Shown: positions 10,449 to 19,255 of the stretch, piece by piece
Layout: each line of letters opens with the position of its first letter
How positions within the stretch are numbered: the first letter of the stretch is position 1
Source of the DNA: an uncultured Pelagibacteraceae bacterium
GTDB taxonomy: Bacteria; Pseudomonadota; Alphaproteobacteria; Pelagibacterales; Pelagibacteraceae
Assembly: GCA_902557215.1 (NCBI GenBank)
Contig: CACDZM010000003.1
Location: 1-64,000, forward strand
DNA length: 64,000 nucleotides
Direction: 5' to 3'
The notes under the pieces: generated by a model
The model's database searches: none
What the model saw: only the letters and a program-made list of their open reading frames with translations
Told to the model about the DNA's origin: nothing
Position numbers and translations under genes: made by a program

Positions 10449-10892
10449 TTATCTTTTTTCTAAATATTTTTGATGGTATTCCTCAGCTGTACAGTAATTT
10501 TTAAGTAAAGAAATTTTTGTAACAACTTTTCCTGATAATCTTTCATTTGTATCTTTCAACACCTCTTCAGCTATAATTTTTTGCTTATCATTTAAGTAAA
10601 AAATCTCACTTCTGTATTGTGTACCAAAATCGGGTCCTTGAGAGTTTAAAGTAGTTGGATCATGAATTTGAAAAAAAATTTTTAAAATTTTTTCATAGCT
10701 TATTATTTTTTCATCAAAATCAAGTTTGACAACTTCAGCATGGTTTGTATTACCTGTGCATACTTCTTTATAAGTGGTTGTAGGGCTATCGCCACCACAA
10801 TAACCAACCTCTGTTTTAATAATTCCCTCAATTTTACTAAATTTAATTTCTGGTCCCCAAAAACATCCAAGTGCTAAAACTGCTATTTCCAT
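10449..10892 (-). CDS. msrA: Peptide-methionine (S)-S-oxide reductase
   Basis: ALGCFWGPEIKF, GYCGGDSPTTTYKEVCTGNTNHAEVV, AEEYHQKYL. Confidence 0.96.
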   Translation of the reverse strand: MEIAVLALGCFWGPEIKFSKIEGIIKTEVGYCGGDSPTTTYKEVCTGNTNHAEVVKLDFDEKIISYEKILKIFFQIHDPTTLNSQGPDFGTQYRSEIFYLNDKQKIIAEEVLKDTNERLSGKVVTKISLLKNYCTAEEYHQKYLEKR

Positions 10893-10927
10893 TGATTATC
10901 AAATAAATTAATTTACAAATTATTCAT

Positions 10928-11812
10928 ATGCTTAGTAAAAATCAATTGGGTTTTTTGTACATGTTTATGTCCATTTGTGCCTTTTCTTTAATGGATATTA
11001 TAGTCAAATGGTCTGTTGATTATCCAATTGGGCAAGTGTTGTTTTTTAGAGGCTTTTTTGGAATAATTTTTTATTTTTTTATTATCCCGAAGGAAAGGCT
11101 CCATAATTTTTATAAGACTAAGAGAGTAGGTTTGCATTTTCTTAGATGTGTTTCTGGATTAATAGCCCTAGTGTCAATATTTATTGCATTGAGGAAATTA
11201 CCCTTAGCAACAGTTGTAAGTATATCTTTTGCTGCACCGATATTTACTACAATCTTTTCAATTTTTTTATTAAGTGAAAAAGTTGGTATTTTCAGATGGC
11301 TAGCAGTGTTAATAGGTTTCATTGGAATTTTGATTATAACAGAACCAGGAATAAGTGAGTTAAATATCTATTATATTTTTCCAATAATTTTTTGTTTAGG
11401 GCTTTCTTATGTAGCAATAACAATTAGACAGCTTTCCTCAACTGAACCAGTATGGTTAATTTCTTTTTATTTTTCTCTATCAATTATGATACTAAGTTTT
11501 TTCACTATTCCACAAGGGTGGGTGATGCCAAGCTTTAATCATTTGATTTTATTATCTTTTGTTGGAATTTTTGGCGGTGTCGCTAATTTGTGGTTAAGTC
11601 AGTCCTATAAGTACTCAGAAGTCTCACTTGTTACTCCACTTAAATATTTGGCGTTAGTTTTTGCAATATTTTTTGGCTATTTAATTTGGGATGAAATTCC
11701 AACAATCAAAACACTTTTTGGAGCTTTCTTAGTAATAATTTCAACATTAATAATTTTTAGAAGAGAGATTTACAAAAAGAATGTTGTTACCCCTGAGCCT
11801 TTAAATGACTAA
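10928..11812 (+). CDS. EamA/DMT-family transporter
   Basis: About 10 TM helices; RGFFGIIFYF, ATVVSISFAAPIFTTIFSIFLLSEKV. Confidence 0.9.
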   Translation: MLSKNQLGFLYMFMSICAFSLMDIIVKWSVDYPIGQVLFFRGFFGIIFYFFIIPKERLHNFYKTKRVGLHFLRCVSGLIALVSIFIALRKLPLATVVSISFAAPIFTTIFSIFLLSEKVGIFRWLAVLIGFIGILIITEPGISELNIYYIFPIIFCLGLSYVAITIRQLSSTEPVWLISFYFSLSIMILSFFTIPQGWVMPSFNHLILLSFVGIFGGVANLWLSQSYKYSEVSLVTPLKYLALVFAIFFGYLIWDEIPTIKTLFGAFLVIISTLIIFRREIYKKNVVTPEPLND

Positions 11813-12440
11813 TGTTCCTAAATACTGGAATAAAGCAAAAAAGTATTTATCCCAAAAAGATAAAGTTATGGCAAAATTAATCAAAAGATATCAAAGTCCT
11901 ACAGAGATAATATTAACGTCTAGAAGAGATATTTTCTTTTCATTATGCAAGAGTATAATTGGACAGCAAATAAGTGTAGCAGCCGCCAATTCAGTCTTTC
12001 TAAAATTTAAAAAAAAATGTAAGAACAAAATCAACGCAAAAACAATTAAAAAATTATCCTCAATTCAATTAAAAAGTTGTGGATTAAGTAAACAAAAAGT
12101 TAACGGAATAAAAAGCTTATCTAAACAAATATTAGATAAGAGCTTTGACCCAAAACTTATTGACAGCATGAATGATGAAGAGGCGATAATTTATCTTTCT
12201 AAGTTAAGACAAATTGGAAGATGGTCTGCTGAGATGATATTATTATTTACTTACAACAGACCAAACATTTGGCCAATTCAAGACATAGGCTTATTAAGAG
12301 CAATTTCAAAAAATTATAATAAGAATTATTTACCACCAGATACATTTATCAATTTATTGAATAAAAAATTTTCGCCATATTGTTCAGTCGCAACCTGGTA
12401 TCTTTGGCGTAGTATTGATCCAGAGCCAATACAGTATTAA
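11805..12440 (+). CDS. DNA-3-methyladenine glycosylase II (HhH-GPD)
   Basis: SIIGQQISVAAANSVFLKF; LRQIGRWSAEMILLF; WPIQDIGLLRA. Confidence 0.88.
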   Translation: MTNVPKYWNKAKKYLSQKDKVMAKLIKRYQSPTEIILTSRRDIFFSLCKSIIGQQISVAAANSVFLKFKKKCKNKINAKTIKKLSSIQLKSCGLSKQKVNGIKSLSKQILDKSFDPKLIDSMNDEEAIIYLSKLRQIGRWSAEMILLFTYNRPNIWPIQDIGLLRAISKNYNKNYLPPDTFINLLNKKFSPYCSVATWYLWRSIDPEPIQY

Positions 12441-12724
12441 TTACCCTCTACAAGCTGATGATGTCTTACAACATGACCTTTTAAAATGTTATGAGCTTCT
12501 TGATAGTCTGTTGAGTCATAACACTTTACGGCAGTATCATAATCAGGAAACTCAACTACAACTGTTCTGGGCGACTCAACTCCATCATTAGTTCTGTTTT
12601 TTCCACCTCTAACTAAGAATTTACCAGAAAATTTTTCTATAGCTGGCTTAGCTTTGCCCGCATACTCCTTAAGTTTTTCTAAATTATTGATTTTTTCATA
12701 TATACAAACCCAATAACCCTTCAT
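12437..12724 (-). CDS. DUF1330 family protein
   Basis: KYAGKAKPAIEKFSGKFLVRGG, VVVEFPDYDTAVKCYDS, EAHNI. Confidence 0.88.
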   Translation of the reverse strand: MKGYWVCIYEKINNLEKLKEYAGKAKPAIEKFSGKFLVRGGKNRTNDGVESPRTVVVEFPDYDTAVKCYDSTDYQEAHNILKGHVVRHHQLVEGN

Positions 12725-12766
12725 AATTCTCCTTTTTTAATTTTTTTTTTGTGATACCAAATTTTA

Positions 12767-13294
12767 ATGACAAATAAATTAATAGTCACCTTTGAAGAAT
12801 ATAACAAGATTGTTGAAAAATTAGCAATACTTATACATCAAAATTATAAACCAACAGTGCTTGTTGGCATAATGAGAGGAGCCGCACCCATTATAGATAT
12901 TTTGTCACGAATTCTAAAATTACCAATTGCTTATATAGTAATTCAAAGTTACTCTGGAAAACGTACCGAAGATAAACAGGGAGAATTAATGTTTGCGAGG
13001 GAAATAAGTTCTTTAGCAAATAGTGAGGATTTTAAACGAGTACTTTTAATTGATGATTTATCTGACACAGGATTAACGCTTAATAAAAGTATTGAATGGT
13101 TAAAAAACTATGGTCCAACAAAAGACTTCATTAAAGAGGTAAAAACTGCATGTTTGTGGAAAAAAAAATCATCAACATTTGAACCAGATTTTTGTCCTAT
13201 AAAATTAAACTCTGATCCCTGGATTGTTCAACCAACAGAGCACTATGAAGAAATATCTATAAAAAAAATTATAGAAAAAAATAAAAAGGGCTAG
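12767..13294 (+). CDS. Purine phosphoribosyltransferase (xanthine/hypoxanthine PRT-like)
   Basis: VGIMRGAAPIIDILSRIL; PRPP motif VLLIDDLSDTGLTL; WIVQPTE. Confidence 0.85.
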   Translation: MTNKLIVTFEEYNKIVEKLAILIHQNYKPTVLVGIMRGAAPIIDILSRILKLPIAYIVIQSYSGKRTEDKQGELMFAREISSLANSEDFKRVLLIDDLSDTGLTLNKSIEWLKNYGPTKDFIKEVKTACLWKKKSSTFEPDFCPIKLNSDPWIVQPTEHYEEISIKKIIEKNKKG

Positions 13295-13313
13295 GTAAAA
13301 CTAGCCCTTTTTT
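13283..13313. terminator. Bidirectional intrinsic terminator between PRT and NCS2 permease
   Basis: aaaaagggctag-gtaaaa-ctagccctttttt; A/T runs on both sides; PRT stop TAG lies inside left arm. Confidence 0.88.
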
Positions 13314-13321
13314 TAAACTCT

Positions 13322-14632
13322 TTAAGCTACAATAAAACTTATGAAGCTTAAGATAGCAATAACCCAAATTGCTGGTGAAGTTGTTGAAAATTTACCAGTA
13401 AATATTTTGATTAAAGCGTAAGAAATAAACGCTAAAGCAATTCCATTACTTATACTATATGTCAAAGGCATTGATATCATGGCTAAAACTGCTGGAGCTG
13501 ACTCAGCAATATCGTCCCACTCTATGTCAGTGATATTTCTAACAAATAAAACTGCAACATATAGTAGGGCTGCGCCATCTATCTCTTTAGGAAGGCTTGT
13601 AGCTAAAGGAGAAAGAAATAAACAAGCTAAAAATAAAAGTCCTATCACTAAGGAAGTCATTCCAGTTCTGCCGCCAGCTTTTACTCCTGCTCCAGACTCT
13701 ACATAACTTGTAACTGTGGTAGTACCCATCAATGCACCTGCTACAGTTCCAACACTATCTGACATCATCGCTTTTTCAATATCTTGGACCTTGCCTTTTT
13801 TATCAACTTTACCTGCAACATTGGCAACTGATGTTAAAGTTCCAGCCGTATCAAAAAAGTCTATAAATAATAAAGTAAATATAACCGTGGACATTCCAGC
13901 AGTAAATGCTGCAGTTAAATCAAAATCCATTAGGTAAGTCATTGGCGGTATGCTCCCAACTACACCGTTGAATTTTGCAAGACCAGACGCCCAAGCAATA
14001 ATGCTAAAGACTATGATACCAATAATAATATTTCCTTTAATATTAAGTTTTTCCATCACAATCATTGATACAAATGCTAGACATCCTAAAATGATAAGTG
14101 GATTTTTTATATCTCCCAGAGTGACTAATGTAACAGGATGGTCTGCAACTACTCCCATTATTTCAAGACCAATAATTGCTAAAAACAAACCAATCCCAGC
14201 TCCAATTCCTAATTTTAAACTTCTTGGGATAGAATTAATTAACCATGCTCGTATTGGCGTTAAAGAAATAATCAAAAATAGAACACCTGCAACCAAAACA
14301 GCTCCTAAAGCTGCTTGAGGAGTGTAACCCATACCTGCAACTACACCAAATGCAACAAAAGCATTTATTCCCATTCCTGGGGCTAAACCAATTGGCCAAG
14401 TTTTACCGTAAAAGGCCATTATGAAACACGCGAGAGCAGTAGCCACAATAGTAGCAGTAAAAACTGCACCAAAATCAAAAAAACCCTTTTCTGGACCAGC
14501 AAATTCTCCTGATAGTATGAAAGGATTTAAAAACATTATGTATGCCATAGTTAAAAAAGTTGTAACTCCGGCAATTACTTCTGTTTTAAAATTCGTTTTA
14601 TGTTTTTTATAATTAAAATATTTATCTAACAT
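13322..14632 (-). CDS. NCS2-family purine permease (guanine/hypoxanthine type)
   Basis: 436 aa; TEVIAGVTTFLTMAYIMFLNP, GLAPGMGINAFVAF, SGAGVKAGGRTGMTSLV. Confidence 0.93.
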   Translation of the reverse strand: MLDKYFNYKKHKTNFKTEVIAGVTTFLTMAYIMFLNPFILSGEFAGPEKGFFDFGAVFTATIVATALACFIMAFYGKTWPIGLAPGMGINAFVAFGVVAGMGYTPQAALGAVLVAGVLFLIISLTPIRAWLINSIPRSLKLGIGAGIGLFLAIIGLEIMGVVADHPVTLVTLGDIKNPLIILGCLAFVSMIVMEKLNIKGNIIIGIIVFSIIAWASGLAKFNGVVGSIPPMTYLMDFDLTAAFTAGMSTVIFTLLFIDFFDTAGTLTSVANVAGKVDKKGKVQDIEKAMMSDSVGTVAGALMGTTTVTSYVESGAGVKAGGRTGMTSLVIGLLFLACLFLSPLATSLPKEIDGAALLYVAVLFVRNITDIEWDDIAESAPAVLAMISMPLTYSISNGIALAFISYALIKIFTGKFSTTSPAIWVIAILSFISFIVA

Positions 14633-14686
14633 TTTTCCTCCTATATTTGTTCTAAGTATTTGATTCTCGCTAAAAATTCCCGGTAA

Positions 14687-14692
14687 ATTATA
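14687..14692 (-). promoter_or_regulatory. Candidate -10 box (TATAAT) for NCS2 permease
   Basis: Perfect TATAAT on minus strand about 55 nt upstream of ATG; weak -35. Confidence 0.4.
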
Positions 14693-14759
14693 ATCTTATT
14701 CACACAATACAACTAAGAAGTTTATATTTATAGTTTGTCTTACTTGTTATCATGTTTAA

Positions 14760-15065
14760 ATGAGAAATCTCAAACCTATTATTTTAATTTTAGTTTTGTC
14801 TTTTACTATTTCGGCCTGTCAGACTATTAAAAATAAAACTGATGAGATTGTTGAAAAAGAGAATCAAAAATTAACTAAATACATCGGTAAAACATCCACT
14901 TTACTAAAAATGGAATTAGGTGCTCCTAGTGAAGATTTTAAAAACGAAAAAGGAAATTTAATTTTAGTATATAATACTAAAAAGTATGGGATACCATGTG
15001 AGAGAAGATTTGAAATAAATTCTAATTCTATTGTAATTGGATTTGTTTCTAATGGATGTTTTTAA
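14760..15065 (+). CDS. Small putative lipoprotein, unknown function
   Basis: Signal peptide with lipobox TISACQ. Confidence 0.7.
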   Translation: MRNLKPIILILVLSFTISACQTIKNKTDEIVEKENQKLTKYIGKTSTLLKMELGAPSEDFKNEKGNLILVYNTKKYGIPCERRFEINSNSIVIGFVSNGCF

Positions 15066-15071
15066 AAATTA

Positions 15072-15096
15072 CTTGCGGAGAAGTTATCTCCGCAAG
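15072..15096. terminator. Perfect 10-bp GC-rich hairpin between convergent genes; likely hsp20 terminator
   Basis: cttgcggaga-agtta-tctccgcaag; T-run follows on the minus strand (taattttt). Confidence 0.75.
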
Positions 15097-15106
15097 CAAG
15101 GTATAT

Positions 15107-15553
15107 TTATTTTATATCAATAAGTTTTTTCTTTTTATGCTCTGGAACAATTCTTTCACAAGATATTGTTAAAAGACCATCTTTTAACTCTGCACCATTT
15201 ACTTTTACATCATCAGCTATAGTAAATGATCTAGCAAATTGTCTTTGAGAAATACCTTTATGAATTATTTCTCCATCAGCATTATTATTTTCTAATTTAT
15301 TAACTTGTTTAGTTCTTACAGTTAATAAATTATCCTCAAACTCAACTTCAACATCGTTTTTATTAAAACCAGCTAAAGCAACTTCGATTGCATAATTATC
15401 CTTACCAGTTTTTCTGATGTTATAAGGTGGGTAGTTTGACTGCATAGTCAAAGAACCATTACCAAGCATATTTTCAAATTGATCAAACATATCATCAAAA
15501 CCAATTGAAAAAGGTCTTAGTGAGTTGAATATAGATAAATCCTTACTTGTCAT
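15107..15553 (-). CDS. Small heat shock protein, Hsp20/IbpA family
   Basis: NIRKTGKDNYAIEVALAGFNKNDVEVEFEDNLLTV; GISQRQFARSFTIADDV. Confidence 0.95.
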   Translation of the reverse strand: MTSKDLSIFNSLRPFSIGFDDMFDQFENMLGNGSLTMQSNYPPYNIRKTGKDNYAIEVALAGFNKNDVEVEFEDNLLTVRTKQVNKLENNNADGEIIHKGISQRQFARSFTIADDVKVNGAELKDGLLTISCERIVPEHKKKKLIDIK

Positions 15554-15611
15554 AATATCCTCCTTTGTTAAGCAAGTTTATTTATTGTTAGCCCCATTAG
15601 GCGACCAACAA
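15554..15611 (-). promoter_or_regulatory. Putative ROSE-like RNA thermometer in hsp20 5'UTR
   Basis: Minus strand: TTGCT-taacaa-AGGAGG places UUGCU opposite the SD; second hairpin TTGTTGGTC...GGCTAACAA at 15585-15611. Confidence 0.6.
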
Positions 15612-15616
15612 TATGT

Positions 15617-15644
15617 ATATGGGAGTAATTTATTTTTTTTCAAG
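15617..15644 (-). promoter_or_regulatory. RpoH (sigma-32)-type promoter for hsp20
   Basis: Minus strand CTTGAAA-N13-TCCCATAT, near-match to heat-shock consensus. Confidence 0.75.
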
Positions 15645-15647
15645 ATA

Positions 15648-17729
15648 TCAAAATTTAATTTTTTCAGAGATCTTTAAAATAAATGTGTAATCAAAAGCTA
15701 TTTCCTCGATGGCACCATCCCTACCTGACTTCCCCCCATGGCCTGCGTTCATCTCAGTTTTTAATAAAAGCAAGTTATTATCTGTTTTTAGATCTCTAAG
15801 TTTGGCTGTAAATTTTGCTGGTTCATCAAATAATACCCTATTATCACTTAAGCTTGTTGTAATTAATATGTGAGGATAATCCATTTTTTTAATGTTGTTA
15901 TATGGAGCATAAGAATAAATATAATCAAAATGCTCTTTTTTATCTTTTGCATTTCCGAATTCATCAAATTCTCCAACAGTAAGAGGCAAAGAATGATCCA
16001 AGTTAGTTGTTAATGAGTCAACAAATGGTACAGCCATAACAATTCCAAGAAATAATTCTGGAGATTGATTAACTACTACTCCCATTAATAAACCACCAGC
16101 CGATCCACCCATACCAATAATTTTTCCTTTCGACGAATATCTTTTTTCAATCAAAAACTTTGCTACGTGGATGTAATCTTCAAAAGTATTTTTTTTATTA
16201 AGAAGCTTTCCTTCTTTCCACCATTTCATTCCTTTTTCCATTCCCCCTCTAATATGTGCAGTTACCCAAATAATATCTCTGTCAATTAAACTCAATCTAG
16301 TTGAGGAAAAATCTGGACTCATTGAACTTCCATATGACCCATAGCCATATAAAAGTAAATTTGCTGTTCCATTAATTTTTGTTTTTTTGTGCCTGGTAAT
16401 TGTAAGTGGAACCAATCTTCCATCATGAGAAGGGCACTCCAGTCTTTCGACTATATAGTCATCCGGATTATGACCAGATGGGATTTCTTGTTCTTTTACT
16501 AATTTTTTTTCTTTTGTTTTTAAATTGTATAAATAAGTTTTGCCTGGTGTTTTCGGGGACGAATATGACAAGTAAACAAAGTCAGTATTTTTATTTCTTT
16601 GTATCAACGAGACATTAGGCACAATCACAGATTCGTCAGTAAATTTTAACTCTTCCTCAATTCCTGTTTGTCTATTTCTTACAAATAACTTTCCTAATGC
16701 ATTTGATTTTTCTCCTCTGATAATCCAATCATTTAAAAATATTAATCCTCCGATTAAAACCTCTTCTTTACCAGCTATATAAATTTCCCACTTTTGATTT
16801 GATAAATCATCACATCTTTCAATTTTGAAATCCTCTGCATCATCATTAGTATGACAATAAAAATATCCGCCCCAAGAATTGACTGAATAAATTACTCCCT
16901 TTCTTCTTTTTATAATTAATTTTGGTTTTGGGTTTTTTTCTGTTACCTCAAAGTAGTATTGTTCAGAAGTATTATGATCTGATGTTGTTATAAAAAAATA
17001 TTTTTCATCTGAACTCAAACTTATACCCACAGTAAATGCTTCACTTTTCTCTTCAAAAATAAGCTCATCATCTTTGGCTGATGATCCAATTTTGTGTCTA
17101 AATATTTTTCTGGGTCTATGAAATTCATCAAGCTTTGAATAAAAAAAATATTGATCGTCCAAACTAAAAGCAATACTTCCACTTGTTTCTTCTATTTTCT
17201 CAGTGACTAATTTTCCTGAGGTAATATTTCTTATGTAAATTGTATAATATTCAGATCCTTTTAAGTCTAAAGAATAACCTAAAAGTTTATCATTATAACT
17301 AACCTCTAAATCACCAACACCGAAATATTCAGTTTTTAATTTCTCTTTTTCGAGGTCACCATTCCAAAATTCTTCAACAGTATCACTTCCAATTTTTTTT
17401 CTAAGTTTTATTGAATAATTTCCTACCGCAGTTGTTTTAGTCCAATATTCATATTCTTTATCTTTAAATTTTAATGATTCATCATCTAATTTTATTCTAC
17501 CTTTAATTTCATCAAATAAGATTTTCTGATATTTTTTTGTGTCTTTTAAATTATGTTCTGTAAAATTATTTTCTTCTTCAAGATATTTCCTAACATCTGG
17601 AAGTAGCTTGGAACTATCTTTTAAAACCTCAAGAATATTATCCTGATGGATCCAACTATAATTATCTTCCCACGTGGTATTGTGACAAGATTTAAGCTCT
17701 GGTTTTTTTTTAAGTTGTGGTATTTTCAT
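15648..17729 (-). CDS. ptrB: Oligopeptidase B (prolyl oligopeptidase family, S9A)
   Basis: GYGSYGSSMSPDFSSTRLSL, HIRGGMEKGMKWW, GGSAGGLLMG catalytic Ser, GHGGKSGR. Confidence 0.95.
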   Translation of the reverse strand: MKIPQLKKKPELKSCHNTTWEDNYSWIHQDNILEVLKDSSKLLPDVRKYLEEENNFTEHNLKDTKKYQKILFDEIKGRIKLDDESLKFKDKEYEYWTKTTAVGNYSIKLRKKIGSDTVEEFWNGDLEKEKLKTEYFGVGDLEVSYNDKLLGYSLDLKGSEYYTIYIRNITSGKLVTEKIEETSGSIAFSLDDQYFFYSKLDEFHRPRKIFRHKIGSSAKDDELIFEEKSEAFTVGISLSSDEKYFFITTSDHNTSEQYYFEVTEKNPKPKLIIKRRKGVIYSVNSWGGYFYCHTNDDAEDFKIERCDDLSNQKWEIYIAGKEEVLIGGLIFLNDWIIRGEKSNALGKLFVRNRQTGIEEELKFTDESVIVPNVSLIQRNKNTDFVYLSYSSPKTPGKTYLYNLKTKEKKLVKEQEIPSGHNPDDYIVERLECPSHDGRLVPLTITRHKKTKINGTANLLLYGYGSYGSSMSPDFSSTRLSLIDRDIIWVTAHIRGGMEKGMKWWKEGKLLNKKNTFEDYIHVAKFLIEKRYSSKGKIIGMGGSAGGLLMGVVVNQSPELFLGIVMAVPFVDSLTTNLDHSLPLTVGEFDEFGNAKDKKEHFDYIYSYAPYNNIKKMDYPHILITTSLSDNRVLFDEPAKFTAKLRDLKTDNNLLLLKTEMNAGHGGKSGRDGAIEEIAFDYTFILKISEKIKF

Positions 17730-17743
17730 TAGATCAAAAATAT

Positions 17744-18247
17744 ATGAATATAATAATTTATACAGTGGTTATATTAACCATTTTTTATTTTTTATTACGT
17801 TTAATAACCAACATTTCATCTAGAAAAATTTCAAAAGGTCTAAGATTTTTAATTATATTAGGATTAATTGCTTTAGCAGTCTTGTTTGCTATTGGTGGCA
17901 AATTTTTATTAACCTTACCTCTTACTTTGGCAAGTCTAGCTTTATTAAAATTAAAAGGTTTATCTATTTTCCAATTAATTTCTCTTTTTAGACTTATTCA
18001 GACATTAAGAAGATCTGGTCGCTTTTCTTTCAACCAAGCAGGTACTAATAACGTTTCGTCGATATCAGTTTCAGAGGCATATAAAATTTTAAATTTAGAT
18101 ATGAATAAAAAAATCACAAAAGAAGATGTAAACAAAGCTTATGTTAAAATCCAAAAAAAAATCCACCCTGACGTTTCACCAGAAACTTCTCGATTATCTT
18201 CAATAGTAAATGAGGCAAAAGATATTGTATTAAAAGATATTTCCTAA
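17744..18247 (+). CDS. Membrane-anchored J-domain (DnaJ/TIM14-like) protein
   Basis: N-terminal TMs; C-terminal SEAYKILNLD...KIQKKIHPDVSP with HPD motif; start set at internal ATG. Confidence 0.8.
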   Translation: MNIIIYTVVILTIFYFLLRLITNISSRKISKGLRFLIILGLIALAVLFAIGGKFLLTLPLTLASLALLKLKGLSIFQLISLFRLIQTLRRSGRFSFNQAGTNNVSSISVSEAYKILNLDMNKKITKEDVNKAYVKIQKKIHPDVSPETSRLSSIVNEAKDIVLKDIS

Positions 18248-19206
18248 TTGATAATTTCTATAAATTTATCAAATATTTTTTGAGAACTAATTTTTTCTTT
18301 ACCCAAAGTATTATGTGAGACTGTCTCTTCTCCATCAGGGATTATTGGAAACATCTTCGAGCTATAATTACCATAAATTAATGGTGTGTCTGCCATTAAA
18401 GTTATAGTCTTTACACCAAGTGCTGCAGATAAATGACTAAAACTAGTGTCATTGCAGATTGATAAGTTGCAATTTTTTATTAATGGCATTATTTCTCTGA
18501 GTGAAAAATCGTCTAATGGTTTACAAAGACCACTAAATTCTGAGCTTAAAATATCACGTAAAATAACTTGTTCTTCTTCGTTTTTTCCTGTTGCAAGAAA
18601 AAATTTACAATTTTTTATTTTTGATATTTTATCAATCACTTTAATAAAAGTATTAGCAGGAATTCTCTTAGTTGGACCAGAGCCCCCTATTCCTAAAAGA
18701 ATATTAATTTCTTTTTCATCAATTTGAAATTTTTCAATCGTTTCTTGAGCTATCATATCATCTATTTCTATCTCTGGATCATCTTTAACTGTTAATTCAA
18801 ATTTTTCTTTTATAAATTTTTTTGGAGTTTCAGTTATGTGTTGTTGTTTTTTTTGGAACAAAGGATATTGAAACACTTCTTTAATCCCTGAAAATTTTGC
18901 AATTAAATTGTATCTTAGAGATGAATTAAAAATGATAATTTTATCAAAATTAAATTTTTTAATATCTTTAATTAAATTTAAACTTCCTAAAAGACCATCA
19001 TGTCTATTTTTGATTTCGTTATCCCTTTCCAAAAAGATTATTTTGTCAATATAACTTGTTTGATATAAATATTGATCAGCTTTAGAATTTTTTTTAACAA
19101 GTAAACTTATAGGCGAATTGAATTTGTCAGATAATGCCTTAATAAAGGGTAAAAAAATAATATTATCACCAATACCCTTTCTACTTTGTACTGCTAATAT
19201 TTTCAT
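18244..19206 (-). CDS. Glycosyltransferase family 9 (heptosyltransferase-like)
   Basis: MKILAVQSRKGIGDNIIFLPFIKAL; CNLSICNDTSFSHLSAALGVKTITL; start trimmed to Met45 of the ORF. Confidence 0.85.
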   Translation of the reverse strand: MKILAVQSRKGIGDNIIFLPFIKALSDKFNSPISLLVKKNSKADQYLYQTSYIDKIIFLERDNEIKNRHDGLLGSLNLIKDIKKFNFDKIIIFNSSLRYNLIAKFSGIKEVFQYPLFQKKQQHITETPKKFIKEKFELTVKDDPEIEIDDMIAQETIEKFQIDEKEINILLGIGGSGPTKRIPANTFIKVIDKISKIKNCKFFLATGKNEEEQVILRDILSSEFSGLCKPLDDFSLREIMPLIKNCNLSICNDTSFSHLSAALGVKTITLMADTPLIYGNYSSKMFPIIPDGEETVSHNTLGKEKISSQKIFDKFIEIIN

Positions 19207-19255
19207 ATGGTATTTATAAACTTTTATAACTATACTTTTTACATAAAATTTTATT

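Noticed and set aside
13479-14612. Four ORFs antisense to NCS2 permease
   Set aside because: Series of shadow ORFs opposite one conserved membrane protein
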